Shown: piece after piece, positions 1 through 8,456 of the stretch
Layout: every line of letters starts with the position of its first letter
Position numbering within the stretch: the first letter of the stretch is position 1
Source of the DNA: Diphasiastrum complanatum
Lineage: Eukaryota; Streptophyta; Lycopodiopsida; Lycopodiales; Lycopodiaceae
DNA: 64,000 nucleotides
Direction of reading: 5' to 3'
Assembly (NCBI GenBank): GCA_029204225.1
Contig: CM055101.1
Location: forward strand, 2,782,528 to 2,846,527
Made by a program: the position numbers and the translations under genes
Notes under the pieces: model-generated
What the model was told of the DNA's origin: nothing
The model's database searches: none
The model's input: only the letters and a program-made list of their open reading frames with translations

Positions 1-41
1 ATTTCTTACAAGATATGCAGGAAATGTTGTAGGTGGCGGAA
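1..41 (+). pseudogene. 3' tip of a retrotransposon polyprotein (partial)
   Basis: One frame gives a short peptide, about FLQDMQEML, ending in TAG at positions 30-32. A short purine-rich stretch and an LTR-like start follow. By position this would be the end of a Ty3 polyprotein entering from outside the window, but the peptide is too short to prove it. Confidence 0.3.
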
Positions 42-500
42 TGTTATGTACCATAACGATACGCCCTTCAATGACGGCCTCGCAAGGGGTACGCAGGTCT
101 GGCGTTATTGACATGTTTTGGTGCCACATGTCACCATCCTAGGTGGTCACGTGTCACCGGTGGGACCGTGCTCGATGGGTGGTGGGGCTTCCCTTTTGCC
201 ATTCACTCAGTCTACCTGGGAGTTGGTGGATGGGGTGCACGTGCAGTAGCCAGGATGTATCTCTAGGCCAGGAGATGTGTGCTAGGGAGAGCCAAGGGCG
301 ATGGCTGGTGGTATGGGACACCGGTTATTGCCGGAAGCTTGACTAGGCATGTGGATGTCGATAGCTCCAGTGCATGGGGGTGGGTCAGCAGTGACCCTAT
401 GGATGGGCGGATACGATGCGTTGTCACTAGTATGGGGTGTGCGTCCACCTTCAAGGCAATCGGAGATCTAGGCAGTTGCAACAGTATGACACTCTAGGAG
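42..500 (+). mobile_element. LTR-like sequence, older relative of the LTR-like segment in ALDH intron 2
   Basis: It starts TGTTATGTACCATAACG; the first bases form the inverted repeat GTTATG-TAC-CATAAC. Several blocks recur in order in the segment at about 40103-40540: TGCCACATGTCA, a block around CCATTCA followed by GGTGGATG, and AGCCAGGATG. The right border is uncertain; LINE-type 3' sequence begins at about 500-540. The reading frames here look non-coding. This could be a solo LTR or the 3' LTR of an element to the left. Confidence 0.45.
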
Positions 501-1803
501 TGTGTAAAGAACGTCTCCGTAAGAAAAAACATACTAAGTAGAAATAAACAATCTAAAATAATATGCTGAAAATCTCTCTGCTGAACTAGAGAGTAACACA
601 CATATCTAATGATGTAAAACAAGTCTCAAGTCTCAACTGAAGCCCTAAAGTAGGCCGTAATCAAAGTCATCGAGTGCTCTAGATGTGAGGAGTGAAATTA
701 TCTCTACCTAGACTTGCGAACAATATGTCACCTGCTCTGCCTCGTCCTATTGAGGAATGGCTCGGTTTGATGCACTGACATCTGGCACGATGTTTGTCTC
801 TAACTAGAATATCTATATCATCCTCCCGATCGATCCTTTGTATCGTCTGTGGGCCTCTGTTTGCGTTTGGAAAAGAAATCTGTGATCCTAGTCTGGGAAT
901 CATATAAACAATGATACTGTCCTCTAATCTCGTAATAAACTGGGCATCTAAAAATGAATGGTCCTCTTCCTCAGTCTTCCAAGTGAACAAATCTGACAGA
1001 CTCTAGCCTCTCTGGGTGTGCCATGAAAACGGCCCGTCTCAATGTGTAGCTGATGAGATGAGACTCTAAACTGTCCCAATATAAATCTCAAACCATGTGA
1101 CAAACCCCCGTCTAGATATCTAGGGAGGATAGGACAGCTTGTATAGTCGGTCTCCATAAAGATGGATCTGTAGTAAAGGGGCTTCACTCCAAGCTACCCC
1201 ACCCAAACTCTATGCATGTAGGATCCGTATATAGACTGACAAATATGGTGATGTGTGCCCTCCGGAAGTGACGATAAAGAAATACCGATGTAGTCAAGTA
1301 GCCTTCCTGCCTGAGAAAACCATCAGAAGTGAAATCCCTGGCTATGGAGTAATCGTGATGAGGTAAGGGCAGCATATGATTATCGGGACTCTCTGCTATC
1401 CTCTTTCATCAGTCTCTGGAGGAAAATAACAATCCCAAAAATTGCCTCAACCTATAATGCAAGAACTGCAAACTCTACAAGTATAATCTGGTGAGGGACC
1501 AGAGGTTTCACTCGAATCGTGCGTGAAAGCATAGTAATCTGTAGGCGAGATATGTCAGCTCACTCAGAGGAAGTGAGACTCATACAGCAGGTCTCTGCTA
1601 CATACATGATTGTTGGTGTACATGGTATCGAGCAGGTGACACTTACGCAGAGCATCACATATGTATCGTCTGAAACAAAACATCTCAAGTTGGACCAGTG
1701 ATACGTGTCCCTTACCTAGCCTGGCAAGAGCGGCCTGTCTCATACTAAAGGATGGACCGAAGATGAGGACCCCCAAGTATGTGTATGAAGAAACAACCTC
1801 CAA
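500..1803 (-). pseudogene. LINE copy A, 3' half of ORF2 (decayed)
   Basis: Read on the minus strand, this starts in the region just after the reverse transcriptase (SYTYLGVL and GKGHVSLVQLE, about 1803-1680). It continues through a stretch with several frame changes to the C-terminal domain. That domain shows FRVSSHQLHIETGRF followed by the knuckle cysteines of CQIC (about 1110-990) and then a 3' untranslated region. Homologous blocks occur in copies B, D and F. Frameshifts and stops make it a dead copy. The RT catalytic part is absent. Confidence 0.8.
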
Positions 1804-1859
1804 AGGATCAAGTCGAACCGCGGTTCGGAACCATGAACTGTCCGAATCGGACCTAATGA

Positions 1860-2663
1860 AAAAAGCCCGATTCTCGGGGTGTTTGCGCCATAGAGACAGT
1901 GGTATCTACCTCTGATCTCATAGTAAGCTGGACATATGAAAATAAAGTGAAACTCATCCTCAACCTCATGTAGAGTACAACACTGACAGATCCGTAATGG
2001 GCGTGGCGTGCTTGTGTATCTGCCAGTCTCAATAGCTAGCTGATGAGAAGAGACCCGAAGCTGACCAATGCGGTAGCGCAGGCCAAAAGACAGTGTCTGA
2101 GAGAGATAACTCGGTCTAACAAGTAGCCCTAAAGCATCCAGGTGAAGAAAGTGAGTGCGGTAGAAAAGAAGCTTAACCCGTGAGGGATCCAGGTGAGACC
2201 AAACAGTATGTATGTATGCTCTGTAGATCTGTCGGCAAATGAACACATGAGTCCCATTTGGGAGGTCAGACATAGATAATCCCCAGCTATGTAGAAAGTT
2301 CGAAGCATACTGAAACCATGAAGACTTAGCCCGCTGCTTGGCCAAAGTGCGAGAGGATGTAAAAGCTGCTACCACGTATCTGGAAGACTCAAGCTCTGAG
2401 ACTCTATGAATGAACGTGATGATCCTGAAAATAGCTTCTACAATCAGTGGAGGAGAAGCAAACTCCGCTAAAATAAGCTCATGAGGAACCGACTGCTTGG
2501 CCTGAATCATCCAGCTAAGCATGTGAATCTGCAAATGCGAGATGTCATTCCAGGTGTCTCTAGATAAGCCAGGGCACCATGTCTCTGCTGAATACAGTGC
2601 AACTAGAGAAACAATCGAAGAGAAGAGGCGACAACGTGTGTCCGGGTCATGATGCAAGGCCAA
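1860..2663 (-). pseudogene. LINE copy B, C-terminal part of ORF2
   Basis: A long open minus-strand stretch encodes the LINE region between reverse transcriptase and the terminal knuckle. Landmarks in order are SAETWCPGLSRDTW, RVSSHQLAIETGRY, and a CX2C...HX4C knuckle (CQCC, then EDEFHFIFICP). After YHCLYG the homology to copy D stops and the frame runs into unrelated sequence at about 1855, so the 3' end is lost where it meets copy A. CCHC knuckles of this type end many LINE ORF2 proteins and are thought to bind nucleic acid. Confidence 0.82.
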
Positions 2664-2833
2664 TTCGGCAACAAAGGTATAGGATGAAGCCGAAGCATGC
2701 GGATCGTGTGAGAGCTGAAATTGAAAAACTAGTGAAGTTTGGATTTATATATGCTATACATTATACACCTTGGCTGAGCCCTATTGTTATCGTGCCGAAA
2801 AAGAATGGCAATTTGCAGGTGTGTGCCATAGAA
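2643..2833 (+). pseudogene. Ty3/gypsy reverse transcriptase fragment
   Basis: The plus strand encodes the start of a Ty3-type RT domain: HDARPIRQQRYRM, then LVKFGFIY, then PWLSPIVIVPKKNG. About 60 residues are preserved and both sides are LINE DNA. It differs in sequence from the RT of the chromovirus at 5.2-11.5 kb, so it comes from another Ty3 lineage. No catalytic residues are present. It is a relic caught in the LINE cluster. Confidence 0.75.
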
Positions 2834-2835
2834 AT

Positions 2836-2957
2836 GTATCTTGACCTTATCAGGGTCCGGCTGTGACCATATAGTACGTATGTAACTCCGATAAATATGA
2901 TGTCTGATATACGCATAGGTCCCACTTGGAAGATCAAGTACAGATAAGCCCCAAGTC
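2836..2957 (-). pseudogene. LINE copy C, small ORF2 fragment
   Basis: About 120 bp resemble copy B around 2180-2290, including the counterpart of the stretch that reads LPNGTHVF on the minus strand. The fragment ends where the (GA)n tail of copy D begins, so copy D probably inserted into it. Confidence 0.6.
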
Positions 2958-2958
2958 T

Positions 2959-2999
2959 AGAGAGAGAGAGAGAGAGAGAAAAGAAAGAAAGAAAGAAAA
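2959..2999 (-). repeat. LINE copy D 3' tail, (TTTC)n(TC)n
   Basis: On the plus strand it is (AG)n followed by (AAAG)n. On the LINE sense strand the 3' UTR therefore ends in TTTC repeats then TC repeats instead of poly(A). Copy F has the same arrangement at 11676-11718, so I interpret the repeat as the element's own tail. Confidence 0.7.
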
Positions 3000-3017
3000 T
3001 GTATTAATGTCTGTTGA

Positions 3018-3031
3018 GTGCCCAAGGGCAC
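3018..3031 (-). promoter_or_regulatory. 3' UTR hairpin of LINE copy D
   Basis: GTGCCC-AA-GGGCAC forms a perfect 6-bp stem with a 2-nt centre, close to the 3' tail. Equivalent hairpins occur at the same place in copies E and F within a conserved TTAA(T/C)GTC...CATAAGAC context. Such 3' structures can be recognised by LINE reverse transcriptases; that function is inferred here. Confidence 0.55.
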
Positions 3032-5190
3032 ATAAGACAGATGAATAAGTACATGTCTCTTAGGATTACTGTCCATGTCGGACAACATACTAAAAAACAC
3101 TAGTCTAAATGGAAAAGACAAAATAGAACTCTCTCGAGCTAGGAAACGACATAGCCAATATAGAATCATAAAATGCATAAAAAGAGCAGATACACAAGAG
3201 CTTAACCTCCAGCTCTGAAGAGGGTACAGGTGCAAGAGCTTAACCACCTGCTCTGTTGAGGAAAGTAAAAGGATAAATATCAATCTCAAAAAAAGCGTCT
3301 GATACCCATAGCAGCTGTGGGCTGTGATCAAGGAGCTCTGGTAGCTCTAGAGGTGCGCGTAAATCTAGCAAGAGGTGGTGGCTGAGCACGCTGGGCCTTC
3401 GCCCTCACCGGTATACTGCCTCATCATCTGATAGGTCATCACGCTCCCGCTTCTGAAAGAAGCTAGTAATGAGATGCTGGCTAGAATCAATAATACTCTC
3501 CGATGGTAGCAAAGAGGCTCTCAACATAAGCATCTCTTGTAGTAAAAGGCCGACACATTTGGGATCCGGATACTCCAAAAATGTACTGAGGGTAATAGGG
3601 GTGTCACGATATAAACAGTGATATCGGCCACCTATCTCATAGTATGTAGGGCATATAAAGATAAAATGAAACTCATCCTCCACTACACCCAATGTGCATA
3701 TCTAGCATATCCGATGCTCTCTCAAAATGCCTGAATATATGCCTGTCTCAATAGCAAGCTGATGTGAAGAGACTCGTAACTGTCCCAATCTGTATCGAAC
3801 CCAAAAGAAAGAGGAAGAGAGAGATATAAAGGTCTAACAGGGAGTCCCAAACTGTCTCTGCGAAAGATATGTGTGCCATAGAAGGTAAGCTTGACTCTCT
3901 CATGGTCAGGATGATCCCATACTATGTGACAATATCTCCAATACAGTTGCTGTCTGATAAATGTATGAGTTCCCTGTGGGAGATCCAGCATCGAGAAGCC
4001 CCATGATTGAAAGAAAGCCACCACATCACCATACCAAGAAGACCTAGCCTGCTGTCCAGCTATAGTCTGAGAAGAAGTAAGCCCTGCCCTCACGTATCTG
4101 TGAGTATCCATGGTCTCAAGTCGATGTAGAAAGGTAACAATCTGAAACATAGCCTCTACCAACATGGGGAGTGAGGCGAACTTCGCTAAAAGAATCTCAT
4201 GAGGAACTGATGGCTTCGCACGAATCATCCTCCCTAACATGGTGATCATCAGACGAGTGATGTCTCTCCAAGTACTTTGAGATATCCCTAGGCACCAGAC
4301 CTCCGCCGAGTGTATAGCCACAATTGAGACTACTGTAGAGAAAAGGTGGTCTCTGGTAGTAGGATCATGAAGTACACACTCTCTCCATATGTACCAAGGC
4401 AGCATGCCCCTTACGCAGGCGATATAGAGCAGTAGAGCGAAAAGTGAGTAAGGGGCCGGTGAATAATACACCTAGATAGGTGTATGATGTAACAATCTCT
4501 AGCTGCTGTGCATTATAATAAAAAGTGTCATCTCTCATATGCTGTCGATTTGTGTTAAACACCATAACTTTGGTCTTAGCAATATTCACCGTCAAGCCCC
4601 ACACTAAGCAAAAACCATATAGAGCATCAAGATGTCGCTGTAATCCAGAGGTTGTAGAGGATGTCAATGCCACATCATCCGCATACAGTAGGATAGGAAT
4701 AATAACATCAGCAAGAGGACATCCATCACCCCCCTCCTCCTTGATGATCCGCTTTAGATCATCAATGTACAATGCAAAAAGAGTGGGAGAGAGTGGACAT
4801 CCCTGCTTGACTCCAACTGTGCTCTGGATAGAAGGCGACCAACTGCTGCCATCTCTAAAACGTGCTAAAACCCTCTCATATAAGGCGCTGATAGCCATAA
4901 TGATATCCTGTGAGAAGCCAAGTGAAGATAAGTGTTGAAGTAGCAAGTGCCGTGGAACTGAGTCAAAGGCCTTGCGGAAATCCACAAAGCAGCAGTATAC
5001 TCTCTGTCTCCGATGTCGAGCCTCCTCTATGATGCAGCGCCTAGGACAAATGCATGATCAATGGTAGAGTATCCGGGTCTAAAGCCAGCCTGTCCAAGAG
5101 CAAATAACTCATCTGATTCCGCCAGGGATCCAACCATAGACTGCAGAACTGAGCCATAAAGCTTCGCCATCGTGTGACTGATCATGAGAG

Positions 5191-5232
5191 AAAGCTTTAT
5201 TAACGTCTTTTGGGCACCCGTGGGTGCATAAG
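5191..5232 (-). mobile_element. LINE copy E 3' end (left part, split by the chromovirus)
   Basis: The minus-strand LINE 3' UTR (hairpin GCACCC-GT-GGGTGC at 5214-5227) is interrupted by the chromovirus. It continues at 11516-11675, where the ACC completing CATAAGACC lies after the target duplication. Its outer boundary abuts copy D at 5190. Confidence 0.6.
5228..5232. repeat. Target site duplication (left), ATAAG
   Basis: ATAAG directly precedes the 5' LTR. The identical ATAAG at 11511-11515 directly follows the 3' LTR. Five bases is the usual size for Ty3 integration. Confidence 0.92.
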
Positions 5233-5590
5233 TGTTACGAGCTCGTAACCAGTGCCGAACCCTAGAGAACACAGATAGGTCAGATACCACAGTCAGGGTC
5301 GTGTCCAGCGTACATGACCAACAGGGCAAGACAGTGTGAGTAGTGTGCCCCAGCACGGTCCATAGCCATGGCGGGCCTAACACAGCCTAGGGACCCTGTC
5401 AGCAGGATAGGGCCCCCAGTTGGGTCCCGACGTGCAGTCGGCCACGTCAGTGCCACGTGGCCGACACTTGGCAATAGCATGCTACCAGTCCTCACACTGG
5501 GCTAGGAGGGGCTTACTCTATATCAGGGAGTAGGCAAGGTTGGGTGGATCAGTTAGTGTTTGCCCTACTGTGGTGTTAGGATCTATTACA
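5233..5590 (+). repeat. 5' LTR of the chromovirus
   Basis: It starts TGTTACGAG and ends CTATTACA. The first bases form a perfect 16-bp palindrome, GTTACGAGCTCGTAAC (5234-5249). A TATA-like CTCTATATCAGG lies at about 5517-5528. It is identical to 11153-11510 except at one position. Confidence 0.95.
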
Positions 5591-5591
5591 C

Positions 5592-5605
5592 TGGTATCAG
5601 AGCCA
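5592..5605 (+). promoter_or_regulatory. Primer binding site, tRNA-iMet
   Basis: TGGTATCAGAGCCA begins two bases after the 5' LTR. It matches the complement of the 3' end of plant initiator methionine tRNA over 14 bases, the usual primer for plant Ty3 and copia elements. Confidence 0.9.
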
Positions 5606-6301
5606 TCTCCATCCTAGGGAGTTCAGGACAGCAGTAGAGAAAGCTATCAGAAGATAGGAAAGATTTCTCAGATTCTCAGGAAAGAATTGAGGAGGAAAAT
5701 CGCTGTAGGAACAGCTTTCAAATCCTTGAAATTTGCTGGGAATTTACAGTTGTTTGAGGCACAATCCCTTGTAGAAGCTCAGCGCTGAAAAATCAGGGAT
5801 TTACCCTTGATTTTTATGTATCAGTTGTGGATTTTTGAGCACATTTTAAATAGAAAACGTGGAGCAGGTCCAGCGCTGCCAAATTGGGTGGAAACTTCGA
5901 ATTTGGAGTGAAATTTTCTGGAATTTGGAGCGGATCTGAGACAGAATCGTGGGTGCAGGTCCAGCGCTGAAGGTCTTTGGCAGGAACCACAAGTTTGCAA
6001 CTGTTTTGGGTCCTAAAACGGAAATTTTGGAGCAAAAAGTATACACCTCAGACAGCGAGGGAAGGGGCCAAGACGATCAGAAGTTTGTTTCTTTTTCTTG
6101 GTACCTTGATCTCTGATTTTTCCGGACAGCAGATCTGAAAGCAGTGGAGGAAGAGCTGAAAGGGCTTTTCTTGATTCTTTCTTTGGAAGTACAGTCCTCA
6201 GAAACAACTAAGTCATCTTTCCTTTCCCTTGTACAGTTGTAAATTAGTCTTTTAGACTTTTTTCCTTCAGAAGTTAAGGTAGCTCTCTTTCAGTTTCGAA
6301 G
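5606..6301 (+). other. Chromovirus 5' leader
   Basis: About 700 bp lie between the primer site and the gag ATG, with no long reading frame in the sense direction. The phrase GGTCCAGCGCTG recurs at about 5870 and 5958, so part of the leader may have arisen by local duplication. It is probably the untranslated leader with packaging signals, which I cannot delimit. Confidence 0.6.
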
Positions 6302-8065
6302 ATGACCACTCCTCAGGGACCTGATCAACCCCAGGAGAGAGGCTTCGACGAACTTGAAACAGAAGCCTTGGCTTACAGAAAAGGGAAGGAACCCATGGAA
6401 GTAGAAGAACAGGAACAGTTCGCCGAAGAACTCGACGAACTGGTTACCAAGGAGCAGTTCCTCCAATTGGTAACAGAAGTGGATGAACTGAAGCTGGCAT
6501 TAGCCAATTTCAAGTCCAGTGTGGACGACTCGTTCGCTGAACTCAAAAACTTGATTCTGAGCTCCGCGAAAGGAAGCCTTCCCTCCACTTCTCAGTTATC
6601 CCCTTCTCTACTTCCATCAGTTTCGGGTGAGACTTTACGGTCTCACCCCAGTGTTTTTAAAGATTTAAAGCCTCCTACTTTTAATGGGGAAGAGAAGGAT
6701 AGAAATGCAGATATTCTACAAACCTTCCTCAGCAAATGGAAGAACATTCATGCTCTTAAACAGACCCCTGACCATTTGCAAGCAATTGAGGCCAGTCTTT
6801 CTTTAGGGCCTATGGCCTATAAGTGGTGGTTAAATCTCCAGGAGACTGGGCAGACTCCCCGGTCATGGAAAGCTTTTGAAGAAGCTTTCCTAAGAGAATT
6901 TCTACCAGAGAATGAACTTGATAGAGCTTGGGAAGCCTGGGAAAGAACAGTAATGGACAAGTCCCTCATCCAATATATCTCGCAGTATCGAGAGGCAATT
7001 TTAAAGATTAAAAATATGGATGACTATCAAAAAATCAGGGGATTTGTCCGTGGCCTCAAAGATGAATATAAAGTAGAGGTCCAGAGAAACTCGCCTACTA
7101 CCCTTGAGCAAGCTCTCAGATATGCTCAAATCTATGATGATTCAGTGGGTAGGAAGAGAGCGAGACAACAACCACTTTCTGAGCAGCTTCCTCAGAAAGA
7201 CTTTCAATTTAAAAAGAAATTTTTAAAAAGAAAGAAAGAAGATAAATTTAAAGGTGAAGCTCCTCAGAAACGCCCTTCACTCATACAGCCCTTAAAACCA
7301 GATGATTTTGAGAAAGCCAAACAAGAACGTTTGTGCTTTGTGTGTATGGGCAAGGGACACACAGTCAGACAGTGTCCCAAGGGGCCTTTCACTAAAAAAG
7401 ATAAGAAAGATAAAAAACAAGTTCATCTTGTTCAGACTGTATGTTTCCCCAGTGACTCGGCAGCTTCCGAGATCAAAGTGTATCATGAAGATCATGAACA
7501 CTGTTGCCAGCTGACCTCTGCAATGCTAGCGAGACCCTTCAGCTTTGGGTCGCATGACCTAGTACGTATGCATGGGAAAGTTGGTAACCAGTCAGTAAGA
7601 GTCATGGTTGATGATGGGGCAACCCATAATTTCATCAACCACACCCTGGTTAAAAAGCTTAAACTACCAGAAGTACCTAGTCAGCATAGGTACATAGTTT
7701 CATTAGCTAAGGGTGAAGATAAAAAAATATGGAAAACTATGGTAAGTAAGTTAAATCTTGGTATTCAGGGGTACCAAGATCAAATAAACTTTCAGATAAT
7801 GCACCTGGATCGAACAGACATTGTTCTCGGGAGAGATTGGCTCTACAGTTTAGGACCTTCCCTCCACAGAAACTATCAGGAGAACACCCTCAGCTTTCAG
7901 TATAAAGGCCGAGAGATCCAGTTGCATGGGGAGCATGATGTTCCCAACAGCCCTATGGTCTGCAGTTCAGAGCTCTGTCAGCTAATCGGAGACGAAGACC
8001 ATCAGGTATTCTTATGTGACTTTCAGTTTATTCCTGAAGTTTCTATTTCCAGTTCGATTCAGTAG
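6302..8065 (+). CDS. Gag-protease of the chromovirus
   Basis: The 587-residue frame starts at ATG 6302. The first ~110 residues are acidic and coiled-coil-like. A retrotransposon gag capsid region follows (about 120-290), then a lysine-rich stretch and a CCHC knuckle (CX2CX4HX4C, residues 345-358). An aspartic protease core VDDGATHNF lies near residues 436-444; DDG replaces the more usual DSG or DTG, with the catalytic Asp kept. Gag would form the particle and the protease would cut the polyprotein. The frame stops at TAG 8063-8065, and pol continues in the same frame just after it. In related elements gag and pol are usually one frame, so this TAG is either a mutation or a readthrough point. 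Confidence 0.9.
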   Translation: MTTPQGPDQPQERGFDELETEALAYRKGKEPMEVEEQEQFAEELDELVTKEQFLQLVTEVDELKLALANFKSSVDDSFAELKNLILSSAKGSLPSTSQLSPSLLPSVSGETLRSHPSVFKDLKPPTFNGEEKDRNADILQTFLSKWKNIHALKQTPDHLQAIEASLSLGPMAYKWWLNLQETGQTPRSWKAFEEAFLREFLPENELDRAWEAWERTVMDKSLIQYISQYREAILKIKNMDDYQKIRGFVRGLKDEYKVEVQRNSPTTLEQALRYAQIYDDSVGRKRARQQPLSEQLPQKDFQFKKKFLKRKKEDKFKGEAPQKRPSLIQPLKPDDFEKAKQERLCFVCMGKGHTVRQCPKGPFTKKDKKDKKQVHLVQTVCFPSDSAASEIKVYHEDHEHCCQLTSAMLARPFSFGSHDLVRMHGKVGNQSVRVMVDDGATHNFINHTLVKKLKLPEVPSQHRYIVSLAKGEDKKIWKTMVSKLNLGIQGYQDQINFQIMHLDRTDIVLGRDWLYSLGPSLHRNYQENTLSFQYKGREIQLHGEHDVPNSPMVCSSELCQLIGDEDHQVFLCDFQFIPEVSISSSIQ

Positions 8066-8437
8066 AAAATCAGTAAATTAGAAACTTTATTGTCTAAATT
8101 TAAAGATGTTTTTCCTGAAGATTTGCCACATGGTTTACCACCTAGCAGAGAGGTAGATCATGTAATAAACCTAGTACCAGGTACAGCACCTGTTTCTAAA
8201 CCTCCGTATCGGGTCAGCCGAACAGAGGATGAAGAAATAACTAGGCAGTTAACAGACTATCTTGGGAAAGGCCAAATTCAGACCAGTAGTTCACCATGGG
8301 CCTCACCAGTCCTATTGGTGAAAAAGAAAGAGGGGTCTATGCGTCTTTGCGTAGATTACAGAGCCCTCAATAAAGTCACAATTAAGAATAAATACCCTAT
8401 GCCTCGGGCAGGCGCTGTGAGGCCCCGCAGTACCTAA
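8066..8437 (+). pseudogene. Pol N-terminal segment (start of reverse transcriptase)
   Basis: In frame with gag, immediately after the TAG, it encodes [14 protein letters not shown], then [23 protein letters not shown] and [10 protein letters not shown]. These are the early Ty3 RT motifs. At 8408 a 49-bp segment unrelated to the RT interrupts the domain after YPMPR, and the frame ends at 8435-8437. There is no separate start context that convinces me; translation would need readthrough from gag. Confidence 0.85.
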
Positions 8438-8456
8438 AACTACCACGAACAACTCT
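8408..8456 (+). other. 49-bp insertion that breaks the RT frame
   Basis: RT homology stops after CCTCGG (8407) and resumes at ATTGAG (8457). The 49 bases between are not part of the RT and are not a multiple of three. There are no GT...AG intron ends and no obvious target duplication, so it looks like filler DNA from repair or template switching, not an intron. Confidence 0.75.

Larger units (their letters stand above)
2958..5190 (-). mobile_element. LINE copy D, 5'-truncated, with intact 3' end
   Basis: This minus-strand LINE runs from within the RT domain to a 3' tail. RT motifs are visible: QAGFRPGYSTIDHAF (about 5090-5040), DFRKAFDSVPR (about 4980), GVKQGCPLSPTLFALYIDDL and ILLYADDVAL. 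These are followed by SYTYLGVL, the C-terminal domain with EDEFHFIFICP at about 3680-3650, a 3' UTR and a simple-repeat tail at 2959-2999. Frames change at about 5040, 4400 and 3720, so it is inactive. The 5' break at 5190 abuts the 3' end of copy E. Confidence 0.85.

Noticed and set aside
4525-4938. A 137-codon plus-strand frame
   Set aside because: Antisense shadow of LINE copy D reverse transcriptase.
5280-5495. A 71-codon minus-strand frame repeated at 11200-11415 and, on the other strand, at 15249-15464
   Set aside because: It is repeated only because it lies within the LTR; no protein features.
8408-8456. The 49-bp RT insertion as an intron
   Set aside because: It lacks GT...AG ends and is shorter than the plant introns seen in this window.
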